In this document: in pieces, positions 33,756-43,275 of the stretch
Position numbering within the stretch: position 1 is the stretch's first letter
Layout of the letters: each line of letters opens with the position of its first letter
Origin: UBA6059 sp040222235
Lineage (GTDB): Bacteria > Bacteroidota > Bacteroidia > Cytophagales > Cyclobacteriaceae
Direction of reading: 5' to 3'
DNA: 64,000 nucleotides
NCBI GenBank assembly: GCA_040222235.1
Contig: JAVKDO010000051.1
Coordinates: 1-64,000, forward strand
Notes under the pieces: generated by a model
Told to the model about the DNA's origin: nothing
Databases searched by the model: none
The model's input: only the letters and a program-made list of their open reading frames with translations
Position numbers and translations under genes: made by a program

Positions 33756-34146
33756 TCCAAGTATCAAATAAGGACTTGGCGTCTTTGTGATCCACACATT
33801 TCTTGGCTTGCAATACTTTGAAAAAGGGTTTAAGCTTCTTGTTTTCCGATAGATAGACTACCGCGACTTTCTCTCGGAATTTCCTTGTGACACTATTGAA
33901 GAACTTCGAAATACTCCCGAGTTGGTCTACGTCCTGTGTTTGATTGACAAACAGAAAACATTGATCTGAATGATCAATTAGCTTGAGTGCCAGATCAATA
34001 GTGTAAGTCTCCGAATGATTGTCAAAGTCAAAGGGCACAATACTTGAATGACCTATGCTCCATGATGAAGAATGGCTGGAGAAATTGGATAGACGATCAG
34101 TCGAGATCTTGATTTCGATAAGCGCATATTCCTTTGTGCTACTCAT
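33703..34146 (-). CDS. Hypothetical cytosolic protein (147 aa)
   Basis: The protein lacks a signal peptide and shows an alpha/beta pattern (KEYALIEIKIS, QCFLFVNQTQDVDQLGSISKFF, KVAVVYLSENKKLKPFF), somewhat like a Rossmann-type sensor domain. I recognise no family. Its ATG overlaps the stop of the T9SS-exported FG-GAP gene by eight bases, so it is co-translated with it. Its C-terminal 53 bases overlap the nitrilase gene on the other strand, which is unusual but still leaves both frames intact. Confidence 0.6.
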   Translation of the reverse strand: MSSTKEYALIEIKISTDRLSNFSSHSSSWSIGHSSIVPFDFDNHSETYTIDLALKLIDHSDQCFLFVNQTQDVDQLGSISKFFNSVTRKFREKVAVVYLSENKKLKPFFKVLQAKKCVDHKDAKSLFDTWIKELETDPNQPEKETAL

Positions 34147-36280
34147 CGATGATGATTTTCAGATGAGTGACTGAACTGGTCTCTGAGATAAGCTGTAGCA
34201 CATATAGGCCCTGCGGGAGGTGTGATAAGTCTACTTGCTGTCTACCATTCTCAGGAATACTGATTTCATCCAAGAGAAGCTTTCCTGAAAGACTGATGAG
34301 TCGTCCAATAGCAGTTTGTGATGACTCGATAGTCACTCTGCCACCAGACGGGTTGGGATAAGTACTGACCTGCCAGTCAGTCGTAGGTGGCTGGCCGGTA
34401 TCATCCGCAAGCATCGAGAATGCTTGCACACCACCCTGAATGCTGCCGACTAATAAAGTGTTGGATGCACCGCCATTCAGACTGCCTTGAGTGAGGCTTC
34501 CTGTTCGACCGAGTCGGCTGTTAGATTGGGTAGCCTCAATGATTAGTGGTTCTGAAGTTTCGTTTTGATTGATATCTTGGAACATCCTAACCTCACCGGA
34601 ATCATCATAGGTGATCAGCCTGATTTTACTGTTAGTTTCTTGGATCAGGATAGAAAGGTTGGTACGAAATGGATTGACTGAAAGCCCAAGAAACCCCTGT
34701 TCTTCTAATTCATAGTCAGGAGCCAGGTTAGCACCAACGTTATAGTACAGATCAAGTCGACCGCCAGAGGTGCCAACGAGCAGATCTATATTCCCATCTC
34801 GATTGATGTCGTGTAAGTCATACTGATCAAGTTCATTAAGAGGAGCATCATGAGTTGCGAGGTTGGATTGATCCAGGCCTGTTGACTCGCCGGAGATGAT
34901 GAACATCTGATTGGTTGATCCGCTCAGACCTGTGAAGATCAAGTCGGTCAGTCCATCTCGATTCAGGTCTTGCAGCTTTGGCTTGAGATAGGATAGCCCA
35001 AGTGAGGATATGCTCAGGTAGTCAGAGGTTCTGAACTGAAATCTTGGATTTGAAGGGCCGCCTATATTCTCATAATAGGCCAGGCTAGCGGGTTCAGCTA
35101 TTCTGGTGATACTGCCTCTGTTGCCAATCAACAAATCCAGATCTCCATCATTGTCTACATCTCCAAAAGCCGGTACTGATCTTTCACCCACGTCGATCAT
35201 CCCTGACTGAAGAAACTGTTCTTCCAGATCTACGAACTGTCCAAGCTCATTTTCATAAGCGTATACAGAGCTCTTGAAGTCATGAAAGTCTAGCTCATTT
35301 CCCCGATCGTTTGGAGATAATACTAAATCCTTCTGACCGTCATGATCGATATCTATAAAATAGGCCGCAGGGAAGGTGAGTTGATCGGTGAGTTCAGGAA
35401 AGGGAACCTGAGACTGGCGAAAGAGAGCCGTTTCCAGTGTGCCTTCATTGGGAAGAGCAAAGAGGTCCCCGCAGGCTTCTTCTCCAAAGAAAACATCAGG
35501 AAGTCCATCCTCATTGATGTCTTCGACGGTGAGTGCTTTCCCACTCGCATGCAAGGTACGGTTGCTGCCATCACAGACCTCACCGTCAAAGGCGAAGGTG
35601 CCGCAGACGCATTCTTGAAAGTCACCCCATTCGCGGGTAACACGCACATACTCCAAGCTGTCACAGGTGCCATATAGATCCATGCTCCTGTTTTCATGGA
35701 ATTCCACAAAACCGCCCGTGGCGAAGTTGAAAACGAGAATATCCAGGTCATCATCATTATCGATATCCACGATTGCTGGTAGGTCGGTACTGTTGACGAA
35801 TAGGTTGAGGGCAGAATTGCCCATCGTGATAACTGGATCAGCGGCTAGCGTCCAAGAGAGAGAGTCTGTTGAGGTGTTTTCATAGACTTTAATACCAAGA
35901 CTGGTGGAAGTAAAAAGATCGGGCAGGCCATCACAGTTGTAGTCCCGAAGCAGCACCCAGTTAATCAGTTGGTTTGGGAATTGATACTCGTAGCGAGGTG
36001 CGTACTCATATGCGCCATCTACGAACCTATAAGTCGAGAGCTTATTTGAAGTCCTATCAAAAACTACAAGATCCAGCACTCCATCCAGATCAAGGTCGAT
36101 TTCACTGAACTGCCCAGAATTGATACCACCAGCCGTTGGATTAGTCAACGGTGAACCATCTAATGTGAGTACGTCAAGTTGAGTGAAACTAAGTTGTTTT
36201 TCTTGTGCCGGAAGCGGGTATGAAACGATGCTCATGATCAGCAAAGAACCAAGAAAATATGACCTGTTAATCTTTAGCAC
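34139..36280 (-). CDS. T9SS-exported FG-GAP/VCBS repeat protein
   Basis: This 713-residue protein has a signal peptide (YFLGSLLIMSIVSYPLPAQ). A long series of FG-GAP/VCBS repeats carries calcium-loop-like motifs (DLDLDGVLDLVVFD, DYNCDGLPDLF, DIDNDDDLDIL, DVDNDGDLDLLIGN, DINRDGNIDLLVG), probably folding into a beta propeller. The C-terminal 75 residues form a type IX secretion sorting domain (STYPNPSGGRVTIES, then GLYVLQLI). It is therefore predicted to cross the outer membrane and be attached to the surface or released. Start: GTG at 36278-36280, chosen because internal ATGs would cut into the signal peptide. Its function, perhaps adhesion or polymer binding, is not determined. Confidence 0.85.
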   Translation of the reverse strand: MLKINRSYFLGSLLIMSIVSYPLPAQEKQLSFTQLDVLTLDGSPLTNPTAGGINSGQFSEIDLDLDGVLDLVVFDRTSNKLSTYRFVDGAYEYAPRYEYQFPNQLINWVLLRDYNCDGLPDLFTSTSLGIKVYENTSTDSLSWTLAADPVITMGNSALNLFVNSTDLPAIVDIDNDDDLDILVFNFATGGFVEFHENRSMDLYGTCDSLEYVRVTREWGDFQECVCGTFAFDGEVCDGSNRTLHASGKALTVEDINEDGLPDVFFGEEACGDLFALPNEGTLETALFRQSQVPFPELTDQLTFPAAYFIDIDHDGQKDLVLSPNDRGNELDFHDFKSSVYAYENELGQFVDLEEQFLQSGMIDVGERSVPAFGDVDNDGDLDLLIGNRGSITRIAEPASLAYYENIGGPSNPRFQFRTSDYLSISSLGLSYLKPKLQDLNRDGLTDLIFTGLSGSTNQMFIISGESTGLDQSNLATHDAPLNELDQYDLHDINRDGNIDLLVGTSGGRLDLYYNVGANLAPDYELEEQGFLGLSVNPFRTNLSILIQETNSKIRLITYDDSGEVRMFQDINQNETSEPLIIEATQSNSRLGRTGSLTQGSLNGGASNTLLVGSIQGGVQAFSMLADDTGQPPTTDWQVSTYPNPSGGRVTIESSQTAIGRLISLSGKLLLDEISIPENGRQQVDLSHLPQGLYVLQLISETSSVTHLKIIIDE

Positions 36281-36369
36281 GACTTAATAACACATCCACG
36301 ACCAATTATACTCATACTCAACCCGATAAATTTCACGAATATCTATCTTTAAGCCATAACTGACCCAAT

Positions 36370-37659
36370 ATGGACTTTGAAGTTGAGTTTTTATATTCTA
36401 AGTTTCTACAATCCAACGGCGTAAGTATTGATACCCGTACAATAGAGGAGGATAATCTCTTTTTCGCGTTGAGCGGCCCCAACTTTAACGGCAATCAGTA
36501 TGCAGCACAAGCGTTGGCCGCTGGGGCAAGTTTTGCGGTAGTAGATGACCCTGCCTATGCCAAAGAAGACCGCACCGTGCTTGTCAACGATTCACTCACG
36601 GCGTTGCAGCAACTGGCGACCTTTCATCGAAGCAGGTACAAGCGTCCGCTGATCGGACTGACCGGCAGCAACGGCAAGACGACCACAAAAGAACTTATCA
36701 ATGCCGTGCTCTCGCAGAAATATATCACTCATGCTACTATCGGCAATCTGAACAATCACATTGGGGTACCACTGACACTTCTGCATATACATCCTCAGGT
36801 AGAGATCGCTATCATAGAGATGGGCGCCAATGCAGTGGGGGAGATTGCTCAACTATGCACATATAGTAGGCCGACGCACGGGCTCATCACCAATATTGGT
36901 AAGGCGCATATTGAAGGATTTGGGGGAGTTGAAGGCATCATTCGTGGCAAGTCGGAGCTTTATGACTTCCTAAAGAAGAATGATGGGGAGGTGTTTGTCA
37001 ATACTACCGATCCTGCCTTAGCCAATATGGCCAAGCGATTTAAGCAGCCACATCTCCTACCGGAAAAGGGGAGCTACGCACCTTGCAAACTGGTATCAGC
37101 AGACCCTTACATTACCTACCGCACGGAGAATGGTGAGGAAGTGGAGACGCAGTTGATCGGTGCATACAATATCAATAACATCGCCTACGCCTTGGCTATC
37201 GCTAAGTACTTTGATGTCCTACCGGAATTGGCCAACCAAGCCATTCGCGATTATGTGCCATCGAACAATCGCTCACAATTAATTAAGCGAAGTGATAAGA
37301 CCATCATCATGGATGCCTATAATGCCAACCCTACGAGTATGGCCGCTGCTATTGCCTCATTGGGACAGTATTGTGGTAAGAAAACCGTGATCCTCGGCGA
37401 TATGCTCGAGCTGGGTGATCAGTCAATCGAGGAGCATGCGAAGATTGGAGAACTGCTAGCGGAGCAGCAAATAAACGAATGCCTCCTCGTGGGTCCGTTG
37501 ATGAAGGAGGCGCACCGGAAAGTGCCTGGCGGGAAACACTTTATGCAGAAGAGTGACTTATGCAGCTACCTTGAGAATAACAGATTGGTTGGACAATCCG
37601 TACTGATAAAGGCATCACGAGGTATGAGCCTCGAATCAATTGTTGACCTAATAAAGTAA
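36370..37659 (+). CDS. murF: UDP-MurNAc-tripeptide--D-Ala-D-Ala ligase
   Basis: This 429-residue Mur ligase has the ATP loop TGSNGKTTT (98-106), the central-domain NIGKAHIEGFGG and the C-terminal DAYNANPTSM signature of MurF. It adds D-Ala-D-Ala to the UDP-MurNAc tripeptide, the last cytosolic step of peptidoglycan precursor assembly. Length is normal. It stands apart from a dcw-type cluster and is divergent from the T9SS protein gene. The following DUF2461 gene begins two bases after its stop. Confidence 0.94.
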   Translation: MDFEVEFLYSKFLQSNGVSIDTRTIEEDNLFFALSGPNFNGNQYAAQALAAGASFAVVDDPAYAKEDRTVLVNDSLTALQQLATFHRSRYKRPLIGLTGSNGKTTTKELINAVLSQKYITHATIGNLNNHIGVPLTLLHIHPQVEIAIIEMGANAVGEIAQLCTYSRPTHGLITNIGKAHIEGFGGVEGIIRGKSELYDFLKKNDGEVFVNTTDPALANMAKRFKQPHLLPEKGSYAPCKLVSADPYITYRTENGEEVETQLIGAYNINNIAYALAIAKYFDVLPELANQAIRDYVPSNNRSQLIKRSDKTIIMDAYNANPTSMAAAIASLGQYCGKKTVILGDMLELGDQSIEEHAKIGELLAEQQINECLLVGPLMKEAHRKVPGGKHFMQKSDLCSYLENNRLVGQSVLIKASRGMSLESIVDLIK

Positions 37660-37661
37660 GC

Positions 37662-38324
37662 ATGGCTGACCTAAGTCTAGTAATGAAGTTTCTGAGTGAC
37701 CTGGAAAAGAACAACACGAGGGATTGGATGCAGGATAACAAGAAGGTCTATCAGAAGGCTAAAGATGAGTTCAATGAGTTTGTGAGTCAGCTCATCAGTG
37801 GTATTTCAGAGTTTGACCCTGATCTGTTAGGAGTGGAGCCAAAGCAGTGCATATTTAGAATCAACAGAGATATAAGATTCAGTAAGGACAAATCACCTTA
37901 CAAGAATAATTTTGGAGCCTACATGGCCAAGGGAGGAAAGAAAGGTGAGGGTGGTGGATACTATATTCACTTGCAGCCCGGGGAAAGCTTCGTGGGTGGA
38001 GGTATCTATATGCCTCCGTCTGATAAGCTAGCTAAAATCAGACAGGAGATTGATTATAACCCTGATCCACTTTTAGCAGTTCTGGCTGATGAACAATTCA
38101 AGAGCTTCTATGGAGGACTCTCTGGGGAGCAACTCAAAACAGCCCCTAAAGGATATGAGAAAGATCATATGAATATTGAATTGCTCAGGTTCAAGAGCTT
38201 TGTTGTGTTCAGGAAGATCTCGAATGATCAGATAGGCTCTAAGGTATTCGTCAATGATGTTGTCAAAGGTTTTCAACTGCTCAAACCGTTGAAAGATTAC
38301 CTTTCTGTAGCAATTGACAGTTAA
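37662..38324 (+). CDS. DUF2461 family protein
   Basis: The 220 residues match DUF2461 (TIGR02453). They show FLSDLEKNNTRDWMQDNKKVY near the N-terminus, CIFRINRDIRFSKDKSPYKNNFGA in the middle, and GGGIYMPPSDKLAKIRQEID. The family is widespread, cytosolic and of unknown function; a nucleic-acid or metabolite role has never been settled. It is coupled to murF by a two-base gap. The stop lies 110 bases before tRNA-Val. Confidence 0.85.
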   Translation: MADLSLVMKFLSDLEKNNTRDWMQDNKKVYQKAKDEFNEFVSQLISGISEFDPDLLGVEPKQCIFRINRDIRFSKDKSPYKNNFGAYMAKGGKKGEGGGYYIHLQPGESFVGGGIYMPPSDKLAKIRQEIDYNPDPLLAVLADEQFKSFYGGLSGEQLKTAPKGYEKDHMNIELLRFKSFVVFRKISNDQIGSKVFVNDVVKGFQLLKPLKDYLSVAIDS

Positions 38325-38364
38325 TATTTTTTGATCAACCGCTTGTATAGTAAAACAAGTCCGG

Positions 38365-38372
38365 TAAATTTG
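38365..38372 (+). promoter_or_regulatory. Candidate -7 box (TAAATTTG) for tRNA-Val
   Basis: Exact TAnnTTTG match, 61 bases before the tRNA. No -33 TTTG at normal spacing is seen, so confidence is modest. Confidence 0.4.
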
Positions 38373-38433
38373 CCCTCCGATTCAGAAACAGTCGTCTAAT
38401 GACTCTTATTCTTAATCGGAATTTAGTGAAAAA

Positions 38434-38508
38434 GGGCGCTTAGCTCAGTTGGTTCAGAGCACCTCGTTTACACCGAGGGGGTCGGGGGTTCGAATCCCTC
38501 AGCGCCCA
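38434..38508 (+). tRNA. tRNA-Val, anticodon TAC
   Basis: The cloverleaf is complete. The acceptor is GGGCGCT/AGCGCCC, the D stem GCTC/GAGC, the anticodon stem CCTCG/CGAGG with loop TTTACAC, and the T arm GGGGG-TTCGAAT-CCCTC. The anticodon is TAC, and the discriminator base is A at 38508. CCA is not encoded. Its 3' end is partly duplicated 158 bases downstream. Confidence 0.95.
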
Positions 38509-38511
38509 CAT

Positions 38512-38542
38512 AAAGACAGTCAGAAATGGCTGTCTTTTTTTT
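38512..38542 (+). terminator. Rho-independent terminator after tRNA-Val
   Basis: AAAGACAG (38512-38519) pairs with CTGTCTTT and is followed by an uninterrupted T run to 38542. It ends the tRNA-Val transcript. Confidence 0.88.
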
Positions 38543-38650
38543 GTTTGTCCTGAGGCTCATACTATAATCAAAGGGATGAGAATCCTGGGTTCGAAATCGA
38601 CCGTAGGGAGATTCGCGAGGGGTTTGTGCGGCATGGATGTGCGTATGAGC

Positions 38651-38699
38651 AATCCCTCAGCGCCTACACAAAGACAGTCAGAAACGGCTGTCTTTTTTT
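38651..38699 (+). repeat. Duplicate of the tRNA-Val 3' end plus terminator
   Basis: This 49-base stretch repeats 38493-38541 (T-arm end, acceptor end and terminator of tRNA-Val) with three single-base differences. It includes the T run, so it can act as a second terminator. The 110 bases between the copies contain no gene. The duplicate ends on the stop codon of the lacI-type gene. Confidence 0.85.
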
Positions 38700-39729
38700 A
38701 TTTCTGAGTCTTGCGCTGGGAGCTTGCTCTGGCAATCAAAGTGGTCTTAATTACTTCAGTCATCATGGACATTTCCTGATCAGAGTCTATGCGTTCTAGC
38801 AATCGAGCAGTTGCTATTTTGCCAATGTCGTAACCCTTCTGATCAATGGTCGAAAGCGATGGCTCAAATATTTCACCAATCTCCCAATTGCTAAAACCTA
38901 TGATAGCCACATCATCAGGTATCTTCAGCCCTGCCGCTTTAGCATTTTTCATTACCCCTATGCCTAGCATGTCTGTGGCCGCAAAAACCCCATCTGGTTT
39001 TTTCTCCTGATTAAAGAGTCCTTTTGATAAATCAAGACCCTCGTCATATTTGCCACTTGTACCGTGCATAATGAGCCTTGGGGTTTCCTCTAAATTATGC
39101 TTCTTCAATGCCTTCTGAAAGCCTAAGAGCCTTTCATGGTTTGTATTAAGGTCTTTAGGGCCACCTATGAATGCAAGTGTCTTACAGCCCTGCTCGATAA
39201 GGTGTTCTGTAGCCATAAAACCAGCGTCAAGGTCATCTATGACAACCTTGTCTGTATTAATGGTGTCAGTCACACAATCAAAAAAGACTAACGGAACCTG
39301 CCTGTTTATGTATTCTTCGAAATGCTCGAAGGTATGAGTTTCCTTAGTAATGCATGCCAATAAGCCGTCAATACGACCATTTAGTAGTTCTTCAGCATTC
39401 CTTAGTTCTCGCTCAAAAGATTCATTTGAAGAACTAATTAGAACATTATACCCTTGATTGTAAGCCACATCTTCAATACCTCGAATTACTTGAGCGAAAA
39501 ATTCATGCACTACTTGAGGTATCAATAAGCCGATAGTGCGGGTTTTTCCTTGGCGAAGGCTGAGCGCTGTAAAATTGGGATGATAATTCATCTCCTTCGC
39601 GAGCTTCTGTATTGCCTCCCTTGTCTGCTGCTTTACAAGGGGATTGTTCGATAGTGCGCGAGACACAGTTGATATCGATACGCCAAGCTCTTTGGCAATG
39701 TGCTTGATGGTTACTTGCTCGCGATTCAT
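38698..39729 (-). CDS. LacI-family transcriptional regulator
   Basis: This 343-residue regulator starts with the LacI helix-turn-helix and hinge (VTIKHIAKELGVSISTVSRAL, then NNPLVKQQTREAIQKLAKEMNYHPN). A periplasmic-binding-protein-like sensor follows (RTIGLLIPQVVHEFFAQVI, VIDDLDAGFMATEHLIEQGC, FAATDMLGIGVM, AIIGFSNWEIGEIFEPSLSTI). It should bind a palindromic operator with a central CG and respond to a sugar. It is divergent from the susC-susD pair across a 330-base region with operator-like sequences, so local control of that locus is likely. A hairpin lies just upstream of its own start. Confidence 0.92.
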   Translation of the reverse strand: MNREQVTIKHIAKELGVSISTVSRALSNNPLVKQQTREAIQKLAKEMNYHPNFTALSLRQGKTRTIGLLIPQVVHEFFAQVIRGIEDVAYNQGYNVLISSSNESFERELRNAEELLNGRIDGLLACITKETHTFEHFEEYINRQVPLVFFDCVTDTINTDKVVIDDLDAGFMATEHLIEQGCKTLAFIGGPKDLNTNHERLLGFQKALKKHNLEETPRLIMHGTSGKYDEGLDLSKGLFNQEKKPDGVFAATDMLGIGVMKNAKAAGLKIPDDVAIIGFSNWEIGEIFEPSLSTIDQKGYDIGKIATARLLERIDSDQEMSMMTEVIKTTLIARASSQRKTQK

Positions 39730-39733
39730 TGCA

Positions 39734-39751
39734 ATAGCCCAAGTGGGCTAT
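39734..39751. promoter_or_regulatory. Perfect dyad ATAGCCC-AAGT-GGGCTAT at the lacI-type leader
   Basis: A perfect 7-bp inverted repeat with a 4-base loop, five bases upstream of the ATG on the minus strand. It is either an RNA hairpin that would mask the ribosome-binding region or an autoregulatory operator. Confidence 0.5.
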
Positions 39752-40058
39752 ATTTAAATTTTAATATTTCTTCTACCTGCTGTACTAAATCTACTATCCA
39801 TTAAAAGAATATCAATTTGATCGTTTTAAGTGGATTTTTGATTGCCTCTATGAAGTTTGGCTTCTTAGAAAATTCACAAATTGAAAATTAGGCATTTTTT
39901 TCTGATTGAAAACGATTGCATTTGCATAGTTGCTAAAATCAAGTTGTATTTATTGAATTTCCTTTTTAATATGCTACGCAGTATCTTCAATGGAAGAATA
40001 CTGTTCAATAAGTATTGCTTTAAATCTTTTTTAACAATTAATCACAAAGCGTATCAAT
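39752..40058 (+). promoter_or_regulatory. Divergent regulatory region with LacI-type operator candidate at 39906-39921
   Basis: There is no convincing gene in this AT-rich stretch between the regulator and susC. TTGAAAAC-GATTGCAT at 39906-39921 has the central CG and partly symmetric arms of LacI/CcpA-type operators (about 5 of 8 arm positions pair). It lies about 140 bases upstream of susC. A 94-residue frame at 39881-40165 is AT-rich noise running into susC. Confidence 0.4.
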
Positions 40059-43000
40059 ATGAAGAAGTTTTTACTACTAATTCTGGTATATGTATCTGCT
40101 TTGGGCGTAACACTCGCGCAAGACAGAGCCATATCTGGAACAGTGACAGATGCGGAAACAGGTGAAGGAATACCTGGAGCAAATGTGGTGATAAAGGGTA
40201 CTGCAAATGGTACAATCACCGATTTTAATGGAGAGTTTAAACTAAATGTGCCGGAAGGCACAACCTTGGTTTTGACTTATGTTGGTTATGCCACTGTAGA
40301 AGTGGAGGTTGGAGCGAGAAGTGTCATTGATGTATCAATGGGCTTAGACGTGGAACAACTAGCTGAAATTGTTGTTATCGGTTATGGTGAGCAGTCGATC
40401 AAAGACGCCACTGGAGCTGTTGCCTCAGTTTCTTCAAAGGATTTCAATGGAGGAGTTATTTCTAGCCCTGAGCAATTGATTCAAGGTAAAACTGCTGGAG
40501 TTCAAATTACCCAGTCTAGTGGAGCTCCGGGTGCTGGTGTTGAATTGCGTATCCGAGGTACAAATTCAGTCCGGTCCAACAATAATCCCTTGTTTGTAGT
40601 CGATGGTGTGCCATTGGCGGGAGACAATACTGGAGGTGATGGAGCGAATGTTGGTTTTGGAACCTCAGGTGCTAGCAATCCGCTGAACTTTTTGAATCCA
40701 AACGATATTGAAAGTATTAGCATCCTGAAGGACGCTTCCTCTGCTGCAATTTACGGTTCTCGTGGAGCTAACGGCGTTGTGTTTATCACTACTAAAAAAG
40801 GATCAGGGAAGAATAAAGTACTTGAATTCTCTACCTCTGCAAGTATAGCTTCTCCTGCAAATGAATATGATTTGCTAGGCCGAGAAGGCTTTTTGGCTGG
40901 AATTACTCAATTTGGTGGTGATGCTTCCGAACAAGATTTTGGAAATGAGACAGACTGGCAAGATTTCATTACGAGAACGTCTTTTTCACATAAACAGAAC
41001 CTGTCTTATGCCACAGGATATGAGACGGGTTCAATACGAGCATCCCTCGGATATGAAGATCAACAAGGTATTATTGAGAATTCTAGTTTGGAAAGGATTA
41101 CTGGAAGAGTGAATTGGAATCAGTTTTTGTTAAATGATAAGCTGACTCTTAACATTTCCACTACAGTGTCAAGAGTTAATGAGCAATTTGCTCCAATAGG
41201 TGGAAGTGCGGGTTTCCGTGGTGACCTTCTTGGGGCCGCCTACTCTGCCAATCCAACATGGCCTGAAAGTCTGGATGGCCTGACCGATCAGCAAATCGGT
41301 GATATTGTTGGTGGCCAACTTCACCCAGGTAACATGCTTAATAGCTTCAATAGTACTGGAGCGACTAATAGAGTTCTTATGAACGCGTCGGCTTCTTACA
41401 AATTGACGGATGATCTTAGTGCTAAGGTTACTTACGGACTAGATAGGTCGGCTAATGAGACGTTTGGATTGTCCTCAGCGAATGGAAGAAACTTTGACCG
41501 GGGTACCTTTCAAAATGGTAGGGGAGCATATACCGAAATTGACGTATTGAATAATCTTTTTGAGGCTACTGTTACTTACAACAAGGATTTTGGAAATTCG
41601 TCATTAGAACTATTAGGAGGTTACTCCTATCAAGATTTCGGTAGAGAAGGATTCAATTCTGAAGGTTGGGGTTTTGCAAGCACCGACTTTGGGCAAATGG
41701 AATCTGATTTGCAAAATGGCATTAATGCCATCAATGATTTGGCATCTTCACAGGTTAGCGGATTTTATCAGCAGGTGGGTTTATCTGAGGCGCTTCAAGG
41801 GGGAGCTTCAGGAACGCCTACTACGGGTGTATTTGTTAATTCATTGCTACCGACAATTGGTACCTCCTATTTTAACGAACCAGCGGGTATTAACGTCCAG
41901 TCACTTTTCATGAATAGATTTGATTTTACGGATAAGCTTCAGTCTTACTTTGGAAGAGCGAACTATACAATCAATAATAAATATATTTTCACGGCTACAG
42001 TGAGGGCAGATGGATCTTCAAGATTCGGTACTGATGAGAGGTACGGTGTTTTTCCATCGGGAGCCTTCGCATGGAAGTTGCATGAGGAGGATTTTATTGG
42101 TGGAGCGTTCTCCACATTGAAACTGCGTCTTGGATGGGGAATCACAGGTAACCAAGATGGTCTTGGTTATGGAGGTTTCGTTAGAAGAGAGCGTTATGAT
42201 GATCGACTCAATAGTGGTATAGATGATAATGGGCAAGTAACCATCCCAGGAACTTCTTCAATTGCAAATCCGAATCCAGATTTGAGATGGGAGTCAACGA
42301 CACAGTACAACCTGGGTTTTGACTTTGGCTTTTCAGATGAGAGATTTTCTGGAACTTTTGATTTGTATCGTAAAGAGACTTCAGATATTCTGCTAAGACT
42401 GAATGCTGCACAGCCTGCTGCAAACACGTTTATATTCGATAATTTTGATGCTACTGTTGTGAATCAGGGCTTTGAATTGACTTTGAACTATGATGTGATC
42501 CGTAAAAATGATTTCACTTTCACTGCGGGCTGGAACTATGCTCACAACGACAATGAAATTCTGGACTTTGCAGGCCAAATTCCAGCTGGTACTATCAGAG
42601 GCCAGGGGCTTTCACAGGCTTTTGCACAACTACTTGCACAGGATCAACCATTATTCTCTTATTTCTTAAGGGAGTTTGAAGGGTTTGATGATGCAGGGCA
42701 GCCTATCGGAGATAATCAGTCTTTCGTCGGTAGAAGTGCTCTTCCTACCGTTAATACTGGACTATCGCTAAACTTCACATATAAAAATTGGGATCTTGCA
42801 GCGTTTATGGCAGGCCAATTCGGACATTACATTTACAACAATACCCGAAATGCTTTCTTTACCGCTGGAGCGATCAACAACGGACGTAATGTGACTCCTG
42901 ATGTGCTGACAAGTGGAGAAGCTGGATCAGCGGAGGCAGCCGTATCAACAAGGTTTTTGGAAAGTGGAGACTTTGTGAGACTCCAGAACTTATCCCTGGG

Positions 43001-43223
43001 CTACAATGTACCTGTACAGAATAGTTCTTTTATTCGAAACCTTAGAGTTTACCTCAACGCCCAAAACTTGTTTGTAATAACGGACTACACTGGTGTAGAT
43101 CCTGAAGTTAGCTCTCAACCTGCTCAGGCGGATTTACTAAATAATCTGCCTACTGCTGGTATTGATTACACGGCTTACCCTAGACCTAGGGTATTTACTT
43201 TAGGTATAAATGCTTCCTTCTAG
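40059..43223 (+). CDS. susC: SusC/RagA-family TonB-dependent outer-membrane receptor
   Basis: The 1054-residue protein has a signal peptide (residues 1-20, MKKFLLLILVYVSALGVTLA). A carboxypeptidase-D-like domain follows at about 22-100 (ISGTVTDAETGEGIPGANVV, then TITDFNGEFKLNV). Next come a TonB-box region (EIVVIGYGEQ), the plug (QLIQGKTAGVQITQSSGAPG, NPLFVVDGVPL, DASSAAIYGSRGANGVVFIT) and the 22-strand barrel. It imports oligosaccharides or other large nutrients across the outer membrane using TonB energy, with the adjacent SusD as its lid. It is the first gene of the locus and is divergent from the LacI-type regulator. The SusD frame begins within its last bases, but the likely SusD start is 52 bases beyond its stop. 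Confidence 0.95.
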   Translation: MKKFLLLILVYVSALGVTLAQDRAISGTVTDAETGEGIPGANVVIKGTANGTITDFNGEFKLNVPEGTTLVLTYVGYATVEVEVGARSVIDVSMGLDVEQLAEIVVIGYGEQSIKDATGAVASVSSKDFNGGVISSPEQLIQGKTAGVQITQSSGAPGAGVELRIRGTNSVRSNNNPLFVVDGVPLAGDNTGGDGANVGFGTSGASNPLNFLNPNDIESISILKDASSAAIYGSRGANGVVFITTKKGSGKNKVLEFSTSASIASPANEYDLLGREGFLAGITQFGGDASEQDFGNETDWQDFITRTSFSHKQNLSYATGYETGSIRASLGYEDQQGIIENSSLERITGRVNWNQFLLNDKLTLNISTTVSRVNEQFAPIGGSAGFRGDLLGAAYSANPTWPESLDGLTDQQIGDIVGGQLHPGNMLNSFNSTGATNRVLMNASASYKLTDDLSAKVTYGLDRSANETFGLSSANGRNFDRGTFQNGRGAYTEIDVLNNLFEATVTYNKDFGNSSLELLGGYSYQDFGREGFNSEGWGFASTDFGQMESDLQNGINAINDLASSQVSGFYQQVGLSEALQGGASGTPTTGVFVNSLLPTIGTSYFNEPAGINVQSLFMNRFDFTDKLQSYFGRANYTINNKYIFTATVRADGSSRFGTDERYGVFPSGAFAWKLHEEDFIGGAFSTLKLRLGWGITGNQDGLGYGGFVRRERYDDRLNSGIDDNGQVTIPGTSSIANPNPDLRWESTTQYNLGFDFGFSDERFSGTFDLYRKETSDILLRLNAAQPAANTFIFDNFDATVVNQGFELTLNYDVIRKNDFTFTAGWNYAHNDNEILDFAGQIPAGTIRGQGLSQAFAQLLAQDQPLFSYFLREFEGFDDAGQPIGDNQSFVGRSALPTVNTGLSLNFTYKNWDLAAFMAGQFGHYIYNNTRNAFFTAGAINNGRNVTPDVLTSGEAGSAEAAVSTRFLESGDFVRLQNLSLGYNVPVQNSSFIRNLRVYLNAQNLFVITDYTGVDPEVSSQPAQADLLNNLPTAGIDYTAYPRPRVFTLGINASF

Positions 43224-43275
43224 CGAAGCTGAAACACTTAGAAAAAACAAGATGTTTACGAAAAAAAAAATAATC

